From contig JAAVLQ010000003.1 in the NCBI GenBank assembly GCA_012103075.1, positions 1,178,001-1,242,000 on the forward strand: a stretch of 64,000 bases of DNA. The letters run 5' to 3'. The notes beneath the pieces were generated by a model. The model was not told the origin of the DNA and made no database searches. It saw nothing but the letters and a program-made list of their open reading frames with translations. Position numbers and translations under genes: made by a program. Positions 51,499 through 60,966 of this stretch are shown here, one piece after another. Within the stretch, counting starts at the first letter, position 1; each line of letters starts with the position of its first letter. The stretch comes from Brucella cytisi. Lineage in GTDB: Bacteria; Pseudomonadota; Alphaproteobacteria; Rhizobiales; Rhizobiaceae.

Positions 51499-51778
51499 GC
51501 CAGTAGTGATGAACATCAGCAGTGGCCATCAGAAAATTTACCACCACCATGGCAGTTATTTCTTCTGTACCTTCGAAACCGGATTAACTGCTTCGGGCTG
51601 CAATTCGGACGTTGGGACTCAAATAGCATGGTTTCTTGACTGGCAATCAGCGCATCGCCCTGTGACAGGGGCAGATGGTTCATATCCTTTCAAGGCGAGG
51701 GGCTATATTGTTGTCGGGAAGCGGTCGCCGCCGAAAATCTTGACTGGACGTTCAACCGACCCGTGTGTTGAACAATGT
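51499..51778. other. unassigned stretch beside the IS6 copy
   Basis: A plus-strand frame reads GTQIAWFLDWQSAHRPVTGA without a recognised family. The 18 bases at 51633-51650 are identical to 36034-36051. Confidence 0.3.
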
Positions 51779-51945
51779 TCAATTGAAGCAGACCACCGAG
51801 CGGCTTAGGCCACCATCAATTGGCAATGCGAAACCATTGACATAGCTCGCCGCCTCGCTGGCAAAGGAAAGTCATGACCTCGCGCATTTCTCCGGCGTGC
51901 CATAGCGTCCGGTCGGAATTTCTCTCTTGTTTTCGGGCGCGCCCC
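51779..51945 (-). pseudogene. C-terminal fragment of an SDR-family oxidoreductase
   Basis: Across two frame breaks the minus strand reads EIPTGRYGTPE, EMREVMTF and FASEAASYVNGFALPIDGGL SRSVVCFN, the standard end of a short-chain dehydrogenase. About 50 residues remain; the catalytic part is gone. Confidence 0.6.
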
Positions 51946-52686
51946 TTTACCTCCTTGGTCGGCGGTACACCGGCTGTACAACTGGCTCTGACAGCGGACC
52001 GTGCGCGCATCACGCAACCACACTACAACATCTGCCCTACGCAGGACGCCCTGTTTGTTGCTCATGCTGGCGATGGCATGAAATTGCGCGAGGGCAGGGC
52101 AAGCGAATGGCTGACATGTCACGCCCCGATTGATTGGCGGAAATCAGATGAGGCACTTTTCGACGCTTGTCGTTAACGGTTAATCCGCTGACGGGCTACG
52201 CGGCATCACCGACCTTCAGTGACGGTTTCGGTCAATACTTTCGATGTAATAGACAAAGACGGCGCCATTATGTTGTGGCAAAGTTTAAACAACGGGAAAT
52301 TGGATCAGTTCGCCATGAATCTGATCTGATTGAGGAGGTTTTGGCTATGAGAAATAGTTGATATTTCTGGATAGATCGGGAAGTAGCCAGATATACGTGG
52401 ATCTTGTTATCTACATAGGTAAGATATTGAATGGTTATAAAAACAATTTGATATTTTGCTTTTTGAATAAATAAAACCTCCTCAGATTTACCGCAGATAT
52501 CGAAGCTGATCGAGGATAGAGACAAGCTCCTCCGATTGGCGGTTACGATGCTTTGCGAACTGCCGGCATCGTTGGAGCAATAGTCGGGAAATCCCGGGTT
52601 CAAACCCGGCGATGCTCGAATCCTCGCCTTGGCTGGTAGTCAAAAGTGGCCGGTGGCATTTCAACAAAACCAGTAGGAGTATAGTC
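51946..52686. other. gene-poor stretch upstream of the giant repeat gene
   Basis: Plus strand near 51990-52170 has a short frame (QPHYNICPTQDALFVAHAGD) with some resemblance to the PxYNIxPTQ motif of SRAP/YedK proteins, but without the MCGR start or the rest. From 52340 to 52500 the DNA is AT-rich, plausible promoter territory for the next gene. CCGGGTTCAAACCCGG at 52595-52612 is a short palindrome. Confidence 0.35.
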
Positions 52687-55600
52687 ATGTTCAGGAGAAA
52701 GCATTCTTATCTATTTCTTTCTACCGCGACGATAGCTTTGCTGGCTACAGTAATGGCCGGGGCGAAGGCCGTACAGGCGGAGGTTTAGGAGGTTTCGGGG
52801 GCTCGCTCGGCGGTGCCGGAACTTCGGCAGGTAGATCTGAAGGTGGTGTCGGTAGGTCTGCTGGTTCATCGCTGGGCGGTGGGTTTGGTGGAAATCTCGG
52901 GGGTGCCGGGAGATCTGGCGGTAAATCTGAAGGTGGTGTCGGTAGGTCTGCTGGCTCATCGCTGGGCGGTGGGTTCGGTGGGTCCCTCGGGGGGAGGCAG
53001 TGCAGGTTCATCTGTTGGCGGCGCAGGAAATCCGGTGGAGCTGCAGCCGGAGGTGCAGGTAATGGCGGAGGTAAATCGGCGGGTGGTGCGGGGAAATCCG
53101 GTGGAGCGGCAGCCGGAGGTGCAAGTAATGGCGGGGTAAATCGGGGAGATCAGGCGGCAAATCTGAAGGTGGTGTCGGCAGATCGGCCGGCTCATCGTTG
53201 GGTGGTGGCTTCGGTGGATCCCTTGGCGGTGCGGGCAGATCTGGTGGTAAATCGACGGGTGGAGCAGGCAAGTCGGCGGGGAAATCTACAGGTGGCGTGG
53301 GTCGCTCCGTCGGTTCGGCGATTGGTGGCGTTGGTAAGTCAGCCGGGAAATCGGCTGGTGGAGCAGGCAAGTCGGCCGGGAAATCTGCAGGTGGCGTGGG
53401 TCGCTCCGTCGGTTCGGCAATTGGCGGCGTTGGTAAGTCAGCCGGGAAATCGGCTGGTGGAACAGGCAAGTCGACGGGCAAATCTGTAGGTGGTGTGGGT
53501 CGCTCCGTCGGTTCGGCGATTGGTGGCGTTGGTAAATCAGCTGGTAAATCAGCTGGGAAATCGGCTGGTGGAGCAGGCAAGTCGGCCGGGAAATCTGCAG
53601 GTGGCGTGGGTCGCTCCGTCGGTTCGGCAATTGGCGGTGTTGTCGGCGGCCTTGACGGTGCACTCGGTGGTGCACTGGGCGGCGGCGCAGGTGGCATCGG
53701 AGGTATCGGCGGCTCACTTGGCGGTGCTGTCGGTGGTGTTGCTGGCGGTCTTGACGGTGCGCTCGGTGGTGCACTGGGCGGCGGCGCAGGTGGCGTCGGA
53801 GGTATCGGCGGCTCGCTTGGCGGTGCAGTCGGTGGTGTTGTTGGCGGCCTTGATGGTGCGCTCGGTGGTGCACTGGGCGGCGGCGCAGGTGGCGTCGGAG
53901 GTATCGGCGGCTCGCTTGGCGGTGCAGTCGGTGGTGTTGTTGGCGGCCTTGACGGTGCGCTCGGTGGTGCACTGGGCGGCGGCGCAGGTGGCGTCGGAGG
54001 TATCGGCGGTTCACTTGGCGGTGCAGTCGGTGGTGTTGCTGGCGGTCTTGACGGTGCACTCGGTGGTGCACTGGGCGGCGGCGCAGGTGGCGTCGGAGGT
54101 ATCGGCGGCTCGCTTGGCGGTGCTGTCGGTGGTGTTGCTGGCGGTCTTGACGGTGCACTCGGTGGTGCACTGGGCGGCGGCGCAGGTGGCGTCGGAGGTA
54201 TCGGCGGTTCACTTGGCGGTGCTGTCGGTGGTGTTGCTGGCGGTCTTGACGGTGCACTCGGTGGTGCACTGGGCGGCGGCGCAGGTGGCGTCGGAGGTAT
54301 CGGCGGCTCGCTTGGCGGTGCTGTCGGTGGTGTTGTTGGCGGCCTTGATGGTGCGCTCGGTGGTGCACTGGGCGGCGGCGCAGGTGGCGTCGGAGGTATC
54401 GGCGGCTCGCTTGGCGGTGCTGTCGGTGGTGTTGCTGGCGGCCTTGACGGTGCACTCGGTGGTGCACTGGGCGGCGGCGCAGGTGGCGTCGGAGGTATCG
54501 GCGGCTCACTTGGCGGTGCTGTCGGTGGTGTTGTTGGCGGCCTTGATGGTGCGCTCGGTGGTGCACTGGGCGGCGGCGCAGGTGGCGTCGGAGGTATCGG
54601 CGGCTCACTTGGCGGTGCTGTCGGTGGTGTTGTTGGCGGCCTTGACGGTGCACTCGGTGGCGCACTGGGCGGCGGCGCAGGTGGCATCGGAGGTATCGGC
54701 GGCTCGTTTGGCGGCACGATCGGTGGCGTTGTCGGATCGTTGGATGGCGTTCTGGGCGGCACCGGAGAAGACGGTGGCTGGGCGGTTCGCTCGGCGGCAC
54801 GATCGGTGGCGTTGTCGGTGGTTTGACGGCGTTCTGGGCGGTACCGGTGAAGACGGCGGCCCGGGTGGTTCGCTTGGCGGCACGATTGGCGGCGTTGTCG
54901 GATCGCTGGATGGCGTTCTGGGTGGTGCCGGTGAAGATGGTGGCCTCGGCGGTATCGGCGGCACGATCGGTGGCGTTGTCGGATCGCTGGATGGCGTTCT
55001 GGGTGGTACCGGAGAAGACGGCGGTCTTGGCGGCACGATCGGTGGCGTTGTCGGATCGCTGGATGGCGTTCTGGGTGGTACCGGAGAAGACGGCGGTCTT
55101 GGCGGCACGATCGGTGGCGTTGTCGGTGGTTTGATGGCGTTCTGGGTGGTACCGGAGAAGACGGCGGTCTTGGCGGCACGATCGGTGGCGTTGTCGGTGG
55201 TTTGATGGCGTTCTGGGCGGCACCGGTGAAGACGGTGGCCTCGGCGGTATCGGCGGCACGATCGGTGGCGTTGTCGGATCGTTGGATGGCGTTCTGGGTG
55301 GTACCGGAGAAGACGGCGGTCTTGGCGGTTCGCTCGGTGGCACGATCGGTGGCGTTGTCGGTGGTCTGGACGGCGTTCTGGGCAGCACCGGTGAAGACGG
55401 CGGTCTTGGCGGTTCGCTCGGCGGCACGATTGGCGGCGTTGTCGGATCGCTGGATGGCGTTCTGGGTGGTGCCGGTGAAGATGGTGGCCTCGGCGGTATC
55501 GGCGGCACGATCGGTGGCGTTGTCGGATCGTTGGATGGCGTTCTGGGTGGTACCGGAGAAGACGGCGGTCTTGGCGGTTCGCTCGGTGGCACGATCGGTG

Positions 55601-58600
55601 GCGTTGTCGGTGGTTTGGACGGCGTTCTGGGTGGTGCCGGTGAAGACGGTGGCCTCGGCGGTTCACTCGGTGGCACGATTGGCGGCGTTGTCGGATCGCT
55701 GGATGGCGTTCTGGGTGGTACCGGAGAAGACGGCGGTCTTGGCGGCACGATCGGTGGCGTTGTCGGTGGTTTGATGGCGTTCTGGGCGGCACCGGTGAAG
55801 ACGGTGGCCTCGGCGGTATCGGCGGCACGATCGGTGGCGTTGTCGGATCGTTGGATGGCGTTCTGGGTGGTACCGGAGAAGACGGCGGTCTTGGCGGTTC
55901 GCTCGGTGGCACGATCGGTGGCGTTGTCGGTGGTCTGGACGGCGTTCTGGGCAGCACCGGTGAAGACGGCGGTCTTGGCGGTTCGCTCGGCGGCACGATT
56001 GGCGGCGTTGTCGGATCGCTGGATGGCGTTCTGGGTGGTGCCGGTGAAGATGGTGGCCTCGGCGGTATCGGCGGCACGATCGGTGGCGTTGTCGGTGGTC
56101 TGGACGGCGTTCTGGGTGGTGCCGGTGAAGACGGTGGCCTTGGTGGTTCGCTCGGTGGCACGATTGGCGGCGTTGTCGGATCGCTGGATGGCGTTCTGGG
56201 TGGTGCCGGTGAAGACGGTGGCCTTGGTGGTTCGCTCGGTGGCACGATTGGCGGCGTTGTCGGATCGCTGGATGGCGTTCTGGGTGGTGCCGGTGAAGAT
56301 GGTGGCCTCGGCGGTTCGCTTGGCGGCACGATTGGCGGCGTTGTCGGATCGCTGGACGGCGTTCTGGGTGGTGCCGAAGAAGACGGCGGTCTTGGCGGTT
56401 CGCTTGGCGGCACGATCGGTGGCGTTGTCGGTGGTTTGGACGGCGTTCTGGGTGGTGCCGGTGAAGACGGTGGCCTCGGCGGTTCACTCGGTGGCACGAT
56501 TGGCGGCGTTGTCGGATCGCTGGATGGCGTTCTGGGCGGTACCGGAGAAGATGGTGGCCTTGGTGGTTCGCTCGGTGGCACGATTGGCGGCGTTGTCGGA
56601 TCGCTGGATGGTGTTCTGGGCGGTACCGGCGAAGACGGTGGCCTCGGCGGTATCGGTGGCGTTGTCGGTGGTTTGGACGGTGTTCTGGGTGGCACCGGAG
56701 AAGACGGTGGTCTTGGCGGTTCGCTTGGCGGCACGATCGGCGGCGTCGTCGGGTCGCTGGATGGTGTTCTGGGTGGTACCGGAGAAGACGGTGGCCTCGG
56801 CGGTATCGGTGGCACGATTGGCGGCGTTGTCGATGGCCTCGGCGGCACCGTCGGTGGAGTGGTTAGTGGTGTCACTAACTCACTAGACGGTGCGTTGAGT
56901 GGGCTATTTGGCGGCGGCAATACCGGTGGCGGTAACACTGGCGGCGGCAATACCGGTGGCGGCGATACTGGCGGTGGCAATACTGGTGGCGGCAACACTG
57001 GCGGTGGCAATACTGGCGGCGGCAATACCGGTGGTGGCAATACTGGCGGCGGCAATACCGGTGGCGGCAACACTGGCGGTGGCAATACTGGTGGCGGCAA
57101 CACTGGCGGTGGCAATACTGGCGGCGGCAATACCGGTGGCGGTAACACTGGCGGCGGCAATACTGGCGGCGGCGATACTGGCGGTGGCAATGCCGGGGGA
57201 TTGATACGGGCGGAGGGATCATCGTCGGAGATATTATCAATCCAAGCATGATGGACGATATGAACTGCGGCAGTGCACTTGATTGCGTAAGTCCGTCCAT
57301 TGGCTTGGTAACAACGGCAAATCGTGAGCCGAACAAGGTGTTCGTTAATGATGCAGGATCTCCTGTCAAGCCGAAAAGTGAGGCCGCTTACTCTCTTGCA
57401 GGTGCTGACGGTGGTGTAAGCCCGATAAGCTTGCTCGCTTTTGCCTCCGATAGTCGAAGCGAGGGCGCAAACGATTCACTTCCTAATGAGATTGATGCCA
57501 ACTCGAGCGGTCGCAACCGTTTGACGAGTGGTAACCGTTCAAATGGAGTTGGAAGCATTCCGGGCGTAGGTAGAGACATTACGAGCATCGAAATCCGGGA
57601 CGAAACCTCAAATCCGGAATTTGAGGGGAGTGTAACCGATGCAACAGATAAGGCACGTGAAGCTGGTATTGAAAACTTGCTTGCTTACTTGTCCCGCAAC
57701 AGTCGATCTGGCTTCCGCGATCAATCTACTGACACCGGTAATGCAAGTGCGCCCCTATCGTCTCTCGGGCTTGAACCAGCCATCGCTCAAGAGGCTAGCC
57801 CCAACCGCATGCCCGGTCTAAATGGCGCTAATTCAAGTAATAATTCTACTCCGGGTCTCGAAACGACAACGAGTGAAGCTGTTGTAGATCCGACTGATGC
57901 TCACAACGAAGGTAAGAAAGGCAGTCAATCCCCATCTGCGAGCACAACTGGGGAAAATAATGCTGTTGAAGCATCTGGCAGTGGTTTTGAAGAGCTGCTT
58001 GCCTATTTGTCAGATAGCAACGGATCCAAGACGTCCAACTCAATCGTTAACGCTCCGAACGAAACGAACGCAGCCACACCCGGTGAGTTAATCTCCGTTG
58101 AAGGTGCCGCAAATAATGATTGCGCAACAGTCCAATTGACAAAACTGCGCACGAAACACCGGCGGGCTTTCCCGGTAGCAAAAATGTAGATGAGAATCAC
58201 GATCGCACGACAGAACCTGCCGGCAATATTGCTGCAACCGATGACGGGTTTCAGGTTGAGACCCAGATGGTCCCAATCCCCAGTGACCGTCCTACGAATT
58301 CTGCGAGCGGCGCAAGTGGAAGTGAAACCGGAGGAATCCGGTCCGGATTCAAAAATTGCTCGCGAATTTATTCGGTGCTGATGCCGAGAGCGGCGACGAC
58401 CGGCGTGCGGCTTCGAATGAAAGTGCAGGCACGCGCCCACGGGCAAGGCCCCGGAACCAGCCCACTTGCCAACGACCGGCTTGCAGCTTCGAATGAAAGT
58501 GCAGGCACGGATCGCCCACGGGCGGGGCTCCCGGAACCAGCTCACTTGCCAACGACCGGCTTGCAGCGTCGAACGAAAGCGCCGGCATGGGAGCGCCAAC

Positions 58601-59946
58601 CAAAATGGCTCCCGAAACGGAATGCTTGCCAATGAATCGATTGCAGGAGCGAGCGATGGTCAGCAAGCGAGGGATAAAAGCTTATCCGCCAATGATGGTA
58701 GCTCCGGGCAACAACTAGCTTTTGCAGCTGACAGTATTCCGCGCGACCGGAGTACGGGTTTGGCAGGGAACCGCAACGAAGCATTGGGAGGTTCGATTGC
58801 TGCTTTCTGTAGCACCGTCGGAAATTCGCTCGCGAATACAAACAACGTGAATTCGTCGACAGATCTGCTCGCGTACAATGCAGGAGGTCAACGTTCGGCT
58901 CCCAATGTCTCCGTAGGTGTAGCCGTGCCTTCAATCGAGATGAAGGATCTTGAAAAGATCAAGGTGACACGTCTTGTTTATGACGTCCCGAAGTCTGAAG
59001 TCGATGAGCAAGTCGAACATGTGGCAGAAGCTACGCGTGCATATAAGTCCAAGAAGGGCAAAGCGTCTATTGGCGATCGCATCACGGTCAATCTGAATGG
59101 CAAGATCAGCGAGGTGGTGCCAGCTGGTGTCGGGTCAGAACGGACTCTTGTACTTGGTGAAAACGAGCTCATACCGGGCTTTGAGGAACAGTTAGTCGGA
59201 GCTAAAGCCGGCGACGAGAAAATGATTACTGTCGAATTTCCAACGACCTTTCGATATTCAGGTCTGGCTGGAAAAGAGGCATCTTTCAACGTTACGATTA
59301 AGGAAGTCGCTTCACGGGGAAAACTGTCGGTGAATGATGAAACTGCGAGGAAAATCGGTGTTAAATCATTAGCTGACTTGCGCAACGGCGTACGGGCCCG
59401 GATTGAGAATCAATATGGTGCGGTTGCGCAGCACAGGATGAAGGAACAATTGCTTGAACAGCTTGTGGCGTCTTATCAGTTCACCGCTCCTCCTCAGATG
59501 GTGGAGACCGAGTTCAACAATATCTGGACCGGGATTAATCGAAATCTTAAAACGAAAGGCACCACATTCACTGAACTTGGCACCACAGAAGAAAAAGTTC
59601 GGAATGAAACCAGACTTCTCGCGGAGCGTCGAATCCGTAGCGGACTAATCCCGGTCGCGATCGGTCAACAAGCAGGTATTACTGTTACGAAAGAAGATCT
59701 GAAACGGCGCTTGCAAGAGCAGATAAGTGCCCTTCCAACGGGCAAACGGCAAAACATTATTAATTTCTATTCTTCAAATCCGCGAGCTGTGAGCGCGTTG
59801 AAATCTCGGCTTTATGAGGAGAAAGTGGTCAACTATTTGCTGGGAAGAATCTCAATTACCGATAAAAAAGCGGGCAAGGAAGAGTTTTTGGCAATCAATG
59901 GGATAAACAAGTCCACTTCCAGGCAGGTGCCAGAGAAAAAAACTGA
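52687..59946 (+). CDS. giant exported glycine-rich repeat protein with C-terminal trigger-factor-like domain (frameshifted)
   Basis: About 2,420 codons from ATG 52687, which has GGAG eight bases upstream. Order of parts: signal peptide FRRKHSYLFLSTATIALLAT, then VMAGAKAVQA; a Gly/Lys/Ser-rich array; eleven 33-residue Gly repeats; some twenty-five 25-29-residue repeats with GEDGG; a GGGNT array; a Ser/Asn-rich linker with recurring LLAYL motifs; and a final domain matching trigger factor from its PPIase domain onward. Reading-frame changes occur near 52770, 52995, 53030, 53140, 54775, 54826, 55131, 55203, 55771, 57203, 58135, 58360, 58440 and 58610. At each, the same repeat sense continues in a new frame, so one ancestral ORF is clear. 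Uncorrected, the last frame runs to 60073 through the terminator; a one-base A-run correction gives TGA 59944-59946. The role is not known; an exported surface or matrix protein is an inference. Confidence 0.75.
52775..53640 (+). repeat. Gly/Lys/Ser-rich repeat array
   Basis: Units of the kind GGVGRSAGSSLGGGFGG, GGAGKSAGKSAGG and GGVGRSVGSAIGGVGKSAGK follow each other. Lys and Arg make this the only basic part of the repeat region. Frame breaks are frequent in the first 400 bases. Confidence 0.8.
53641..54710 (+). repeat. eleven 99-bp tandem repeats (33-residue Gly-rich unit)
   Basis: Unit GGLDGALGGALGGGAGG followed by VGGIGGSLGGAVGGVV. Successive copies of CTTGACGGTGC or its variant start at 53651, 53750 and 53849, an exact 99-base period. 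Copies differ mainly at GVVGG versus GVAGG and in synonymous positions. No frame break occurs across the array. Confidence 0.9.
54711..56876 (+). repeat. tandem repeats of 75-87 bp (GTIGGVVGSLDGVLGG-GEDGG unit)
   Basis: Unit GTIGGVVGSLDGVLGGTGED followed by GGLGGSLGG (29 residues), GGLGGIGG (28) or GGLGG (25). Asp and Glu make this array acidic. A block of about 395 bp (55132-55526) recurs exactly at 55701-56095. Five one-base losses, all in the same direction, fall between 54775 and 55771. Confidence 0.88.
56905..57197 (+). repeat. 15-bp repeats coding GGGNT pentapeptides
   Basis: About nineteen copies of a 15-base unit (GGCGGCAATACCGGT and variants) encode (GGGNT)n with occasional GGGDT. 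This follows the acidic array after a short bridge (VTNSLDGALSGLFGGG). Confidence 0.9.
58398..58640 (+). repeat. three degenerate repeats of about 78-81 bp in the linker
   Basis: Starting with GACCGGC at 58398, 58474 and 58554, each encodes, in changing frames, DRLAASNESAGT followed by PTGGAPGTSSLAN. The uneven spacing (76 and 80) reflects indels inside the copies. Confidence 0.75.
58915..59946 (+). other. trigger-factor-like PPIase and chaperone domain region of the giant protein
   Basis: In one frame: VAVPSIEMKDLEKIKVTRLV marks the start of homology. The FKBP-type domain follows (GDRITVNLNGKISEVVPAGV, LVLGENELIPGFEEQLVGAK, GLAGKEASFNVTIKEV). Then comes the helical SurA-like domain (LADLRNGVRARIENQYGAVA, FTAPPQMVETEFNNIWTGIN, FYSSNPRAVSALKSRLYEEK, VVNYLLGRISITDKKAGKEE). 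The GFRxGxxP ribosome-binding domain that starts normal trigger factor is absent; repeats stand in its place. The alignment is from memory of alphaproteobacterial trigger factors. Confidence 0.85.
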
Positions 59947-59973
59947 AGAAGATCAGTATGGTTGCAATCATCC

Positions 59974-59999
59974 AAAAGGCCGCCGAAAGGCGGCCTTTT
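59974..59999 (+). terminator. strong rho-independent terminator
   Basis: AAAAGGCCGCC, loop GAAA, GGCGGCCTTTT: a perfect 11-bp stem ending in T, 27 bases after the corrected stop. It supports the plus strand as coding strand and the early stop. Confidence 0.9.
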
Positions 60000-60966
60000 A
60001 TGCTTTGGTCGTGTTCGTTGAAGTCTTGGAATTAGTCCCGGTTTCAAGTTCGTGCAAGCAGATGGTGTGGTAGGGTCACTTCTGCCAAAATCATGGGAAT
60101 GCAACCAGAGCACAGTTGCATATTGTAGCTGAAAACAAAAAAAAAAATGAAGTAAATTAATTTAAAATACGAACTATATTGTTAATTCTGATGGTGCACG
60201 AGTTTCGGTAATGTGGCCCTTTTCAACTCGTCTGCTTTTGTTCAAAAGCGCGGTTTCTAACGACAGCCAGAAGCAATATGCAAAATACCAACAGCCAACA
60301 TTAAACTCAACCGAACCGTTCCGGGCTGCTTATTACAAGGATTGTTATGCAAACGCGTTGCGCCTTATCGGGAGTTCTTATAGCACGTAAATATTTGAAT
60401 TTATTGTAATTATAGGAAAACCAAATGTTAAACTACAAACTTGCATGCCAAGGAAGCAAGGTTCTGGTTATCCCTCTTTCCAGATGCGCGCATTGCGCCA
60501 GCCAGTTCCTGTTCAAACATGCAAATATCACCGAACTCAGTGACGGAAACTGGCTAGGAGTGGGGCGGTAGTTAAACATCCGTCCGAATTCTTCGAAATG
60601 CGAACACTGGTAATCGCGGCGCTGCCACACAATTTACACTTTTTAGTCAAGGTTTCCACACAATAGACAATGACCCAAATCCACCTATATATGAGACAGT
60701 TACTTATTACGGAAAGTGATCGGTGTGTTGTGACTGCGTTAGTTTTTGTTCAATATGAAGATCTGGGAATAATTCGGCGCAGTATATAAACAGATAGTAA
60801 ATATACCATAAGTGGAATTAAAGGAGGTCTGCAACTAAATTCAAGTCGGTGTTATGCCGGAAATTTTTATTGGTCTTAAAGGCAATAATGGATGGCCGAC
60901 TGACGAAGATGCGCGTGTGCCTAACGCTTTCATAGATGTCGTTCACTAAGTGACGAGGGTATTATC
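60000..60966. other. AT-rich intergenic region
   Basis: About 970 bases of low GC. Apart from the small ORF at 60424, it holds a 31-codon frame at 60855 (PEIFIGLKGNNGWPTDEDAR) with no ribosome-binding site close by. No RNA gene or long palindrome was seen. Confidence 0.4.
60424..60570 (+). CDS. possible 48-residue protein with Cys-x2-Cys
   Basis: ATG 60424 follows AGGAAAACCAA. It reads LNYKLACQGSKVLVIPLSRC then AHCASQFLFKHANITELSDG. The CAHC element suggests a zinc site. The minus strand here is also open for 65 residues, so the coding strand is uncertain. Confidence 0.3.

Noticed and set aside
51990-52170. SRAP/YedK SOS-response peptidase gene
   Set aside because: Only a YNIxPTQ-like string is present; the catalytic N-terminal Cys and the rest of the domain are missing.
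52580-52640. tRNA-like element (GGGTTCAAACCC)
   Set aside because: The T-arm pairing fails with a seven-base loop, and no acceptor, D or anticodon arms fit; it is a short palindrome.
54605-57190. Long minus-strand Pro/Ser/Thr-rich ORFs (up to 861 codons) opposite the repeat gene
   Set aside because: They are mirror images of GC-rich repeats that are open in nearly every frame. The plus strand has the signal peptide, ribosome-binding site, unique C-terminal domain and terminator.
53641-57197. CRISPR array or RTX calcium-binding repeats
   Set aside because: The units are contiguous coding repeats with no spacers. They lack the GGxGxDxUx nonapeptide pattern of RTX proteins.
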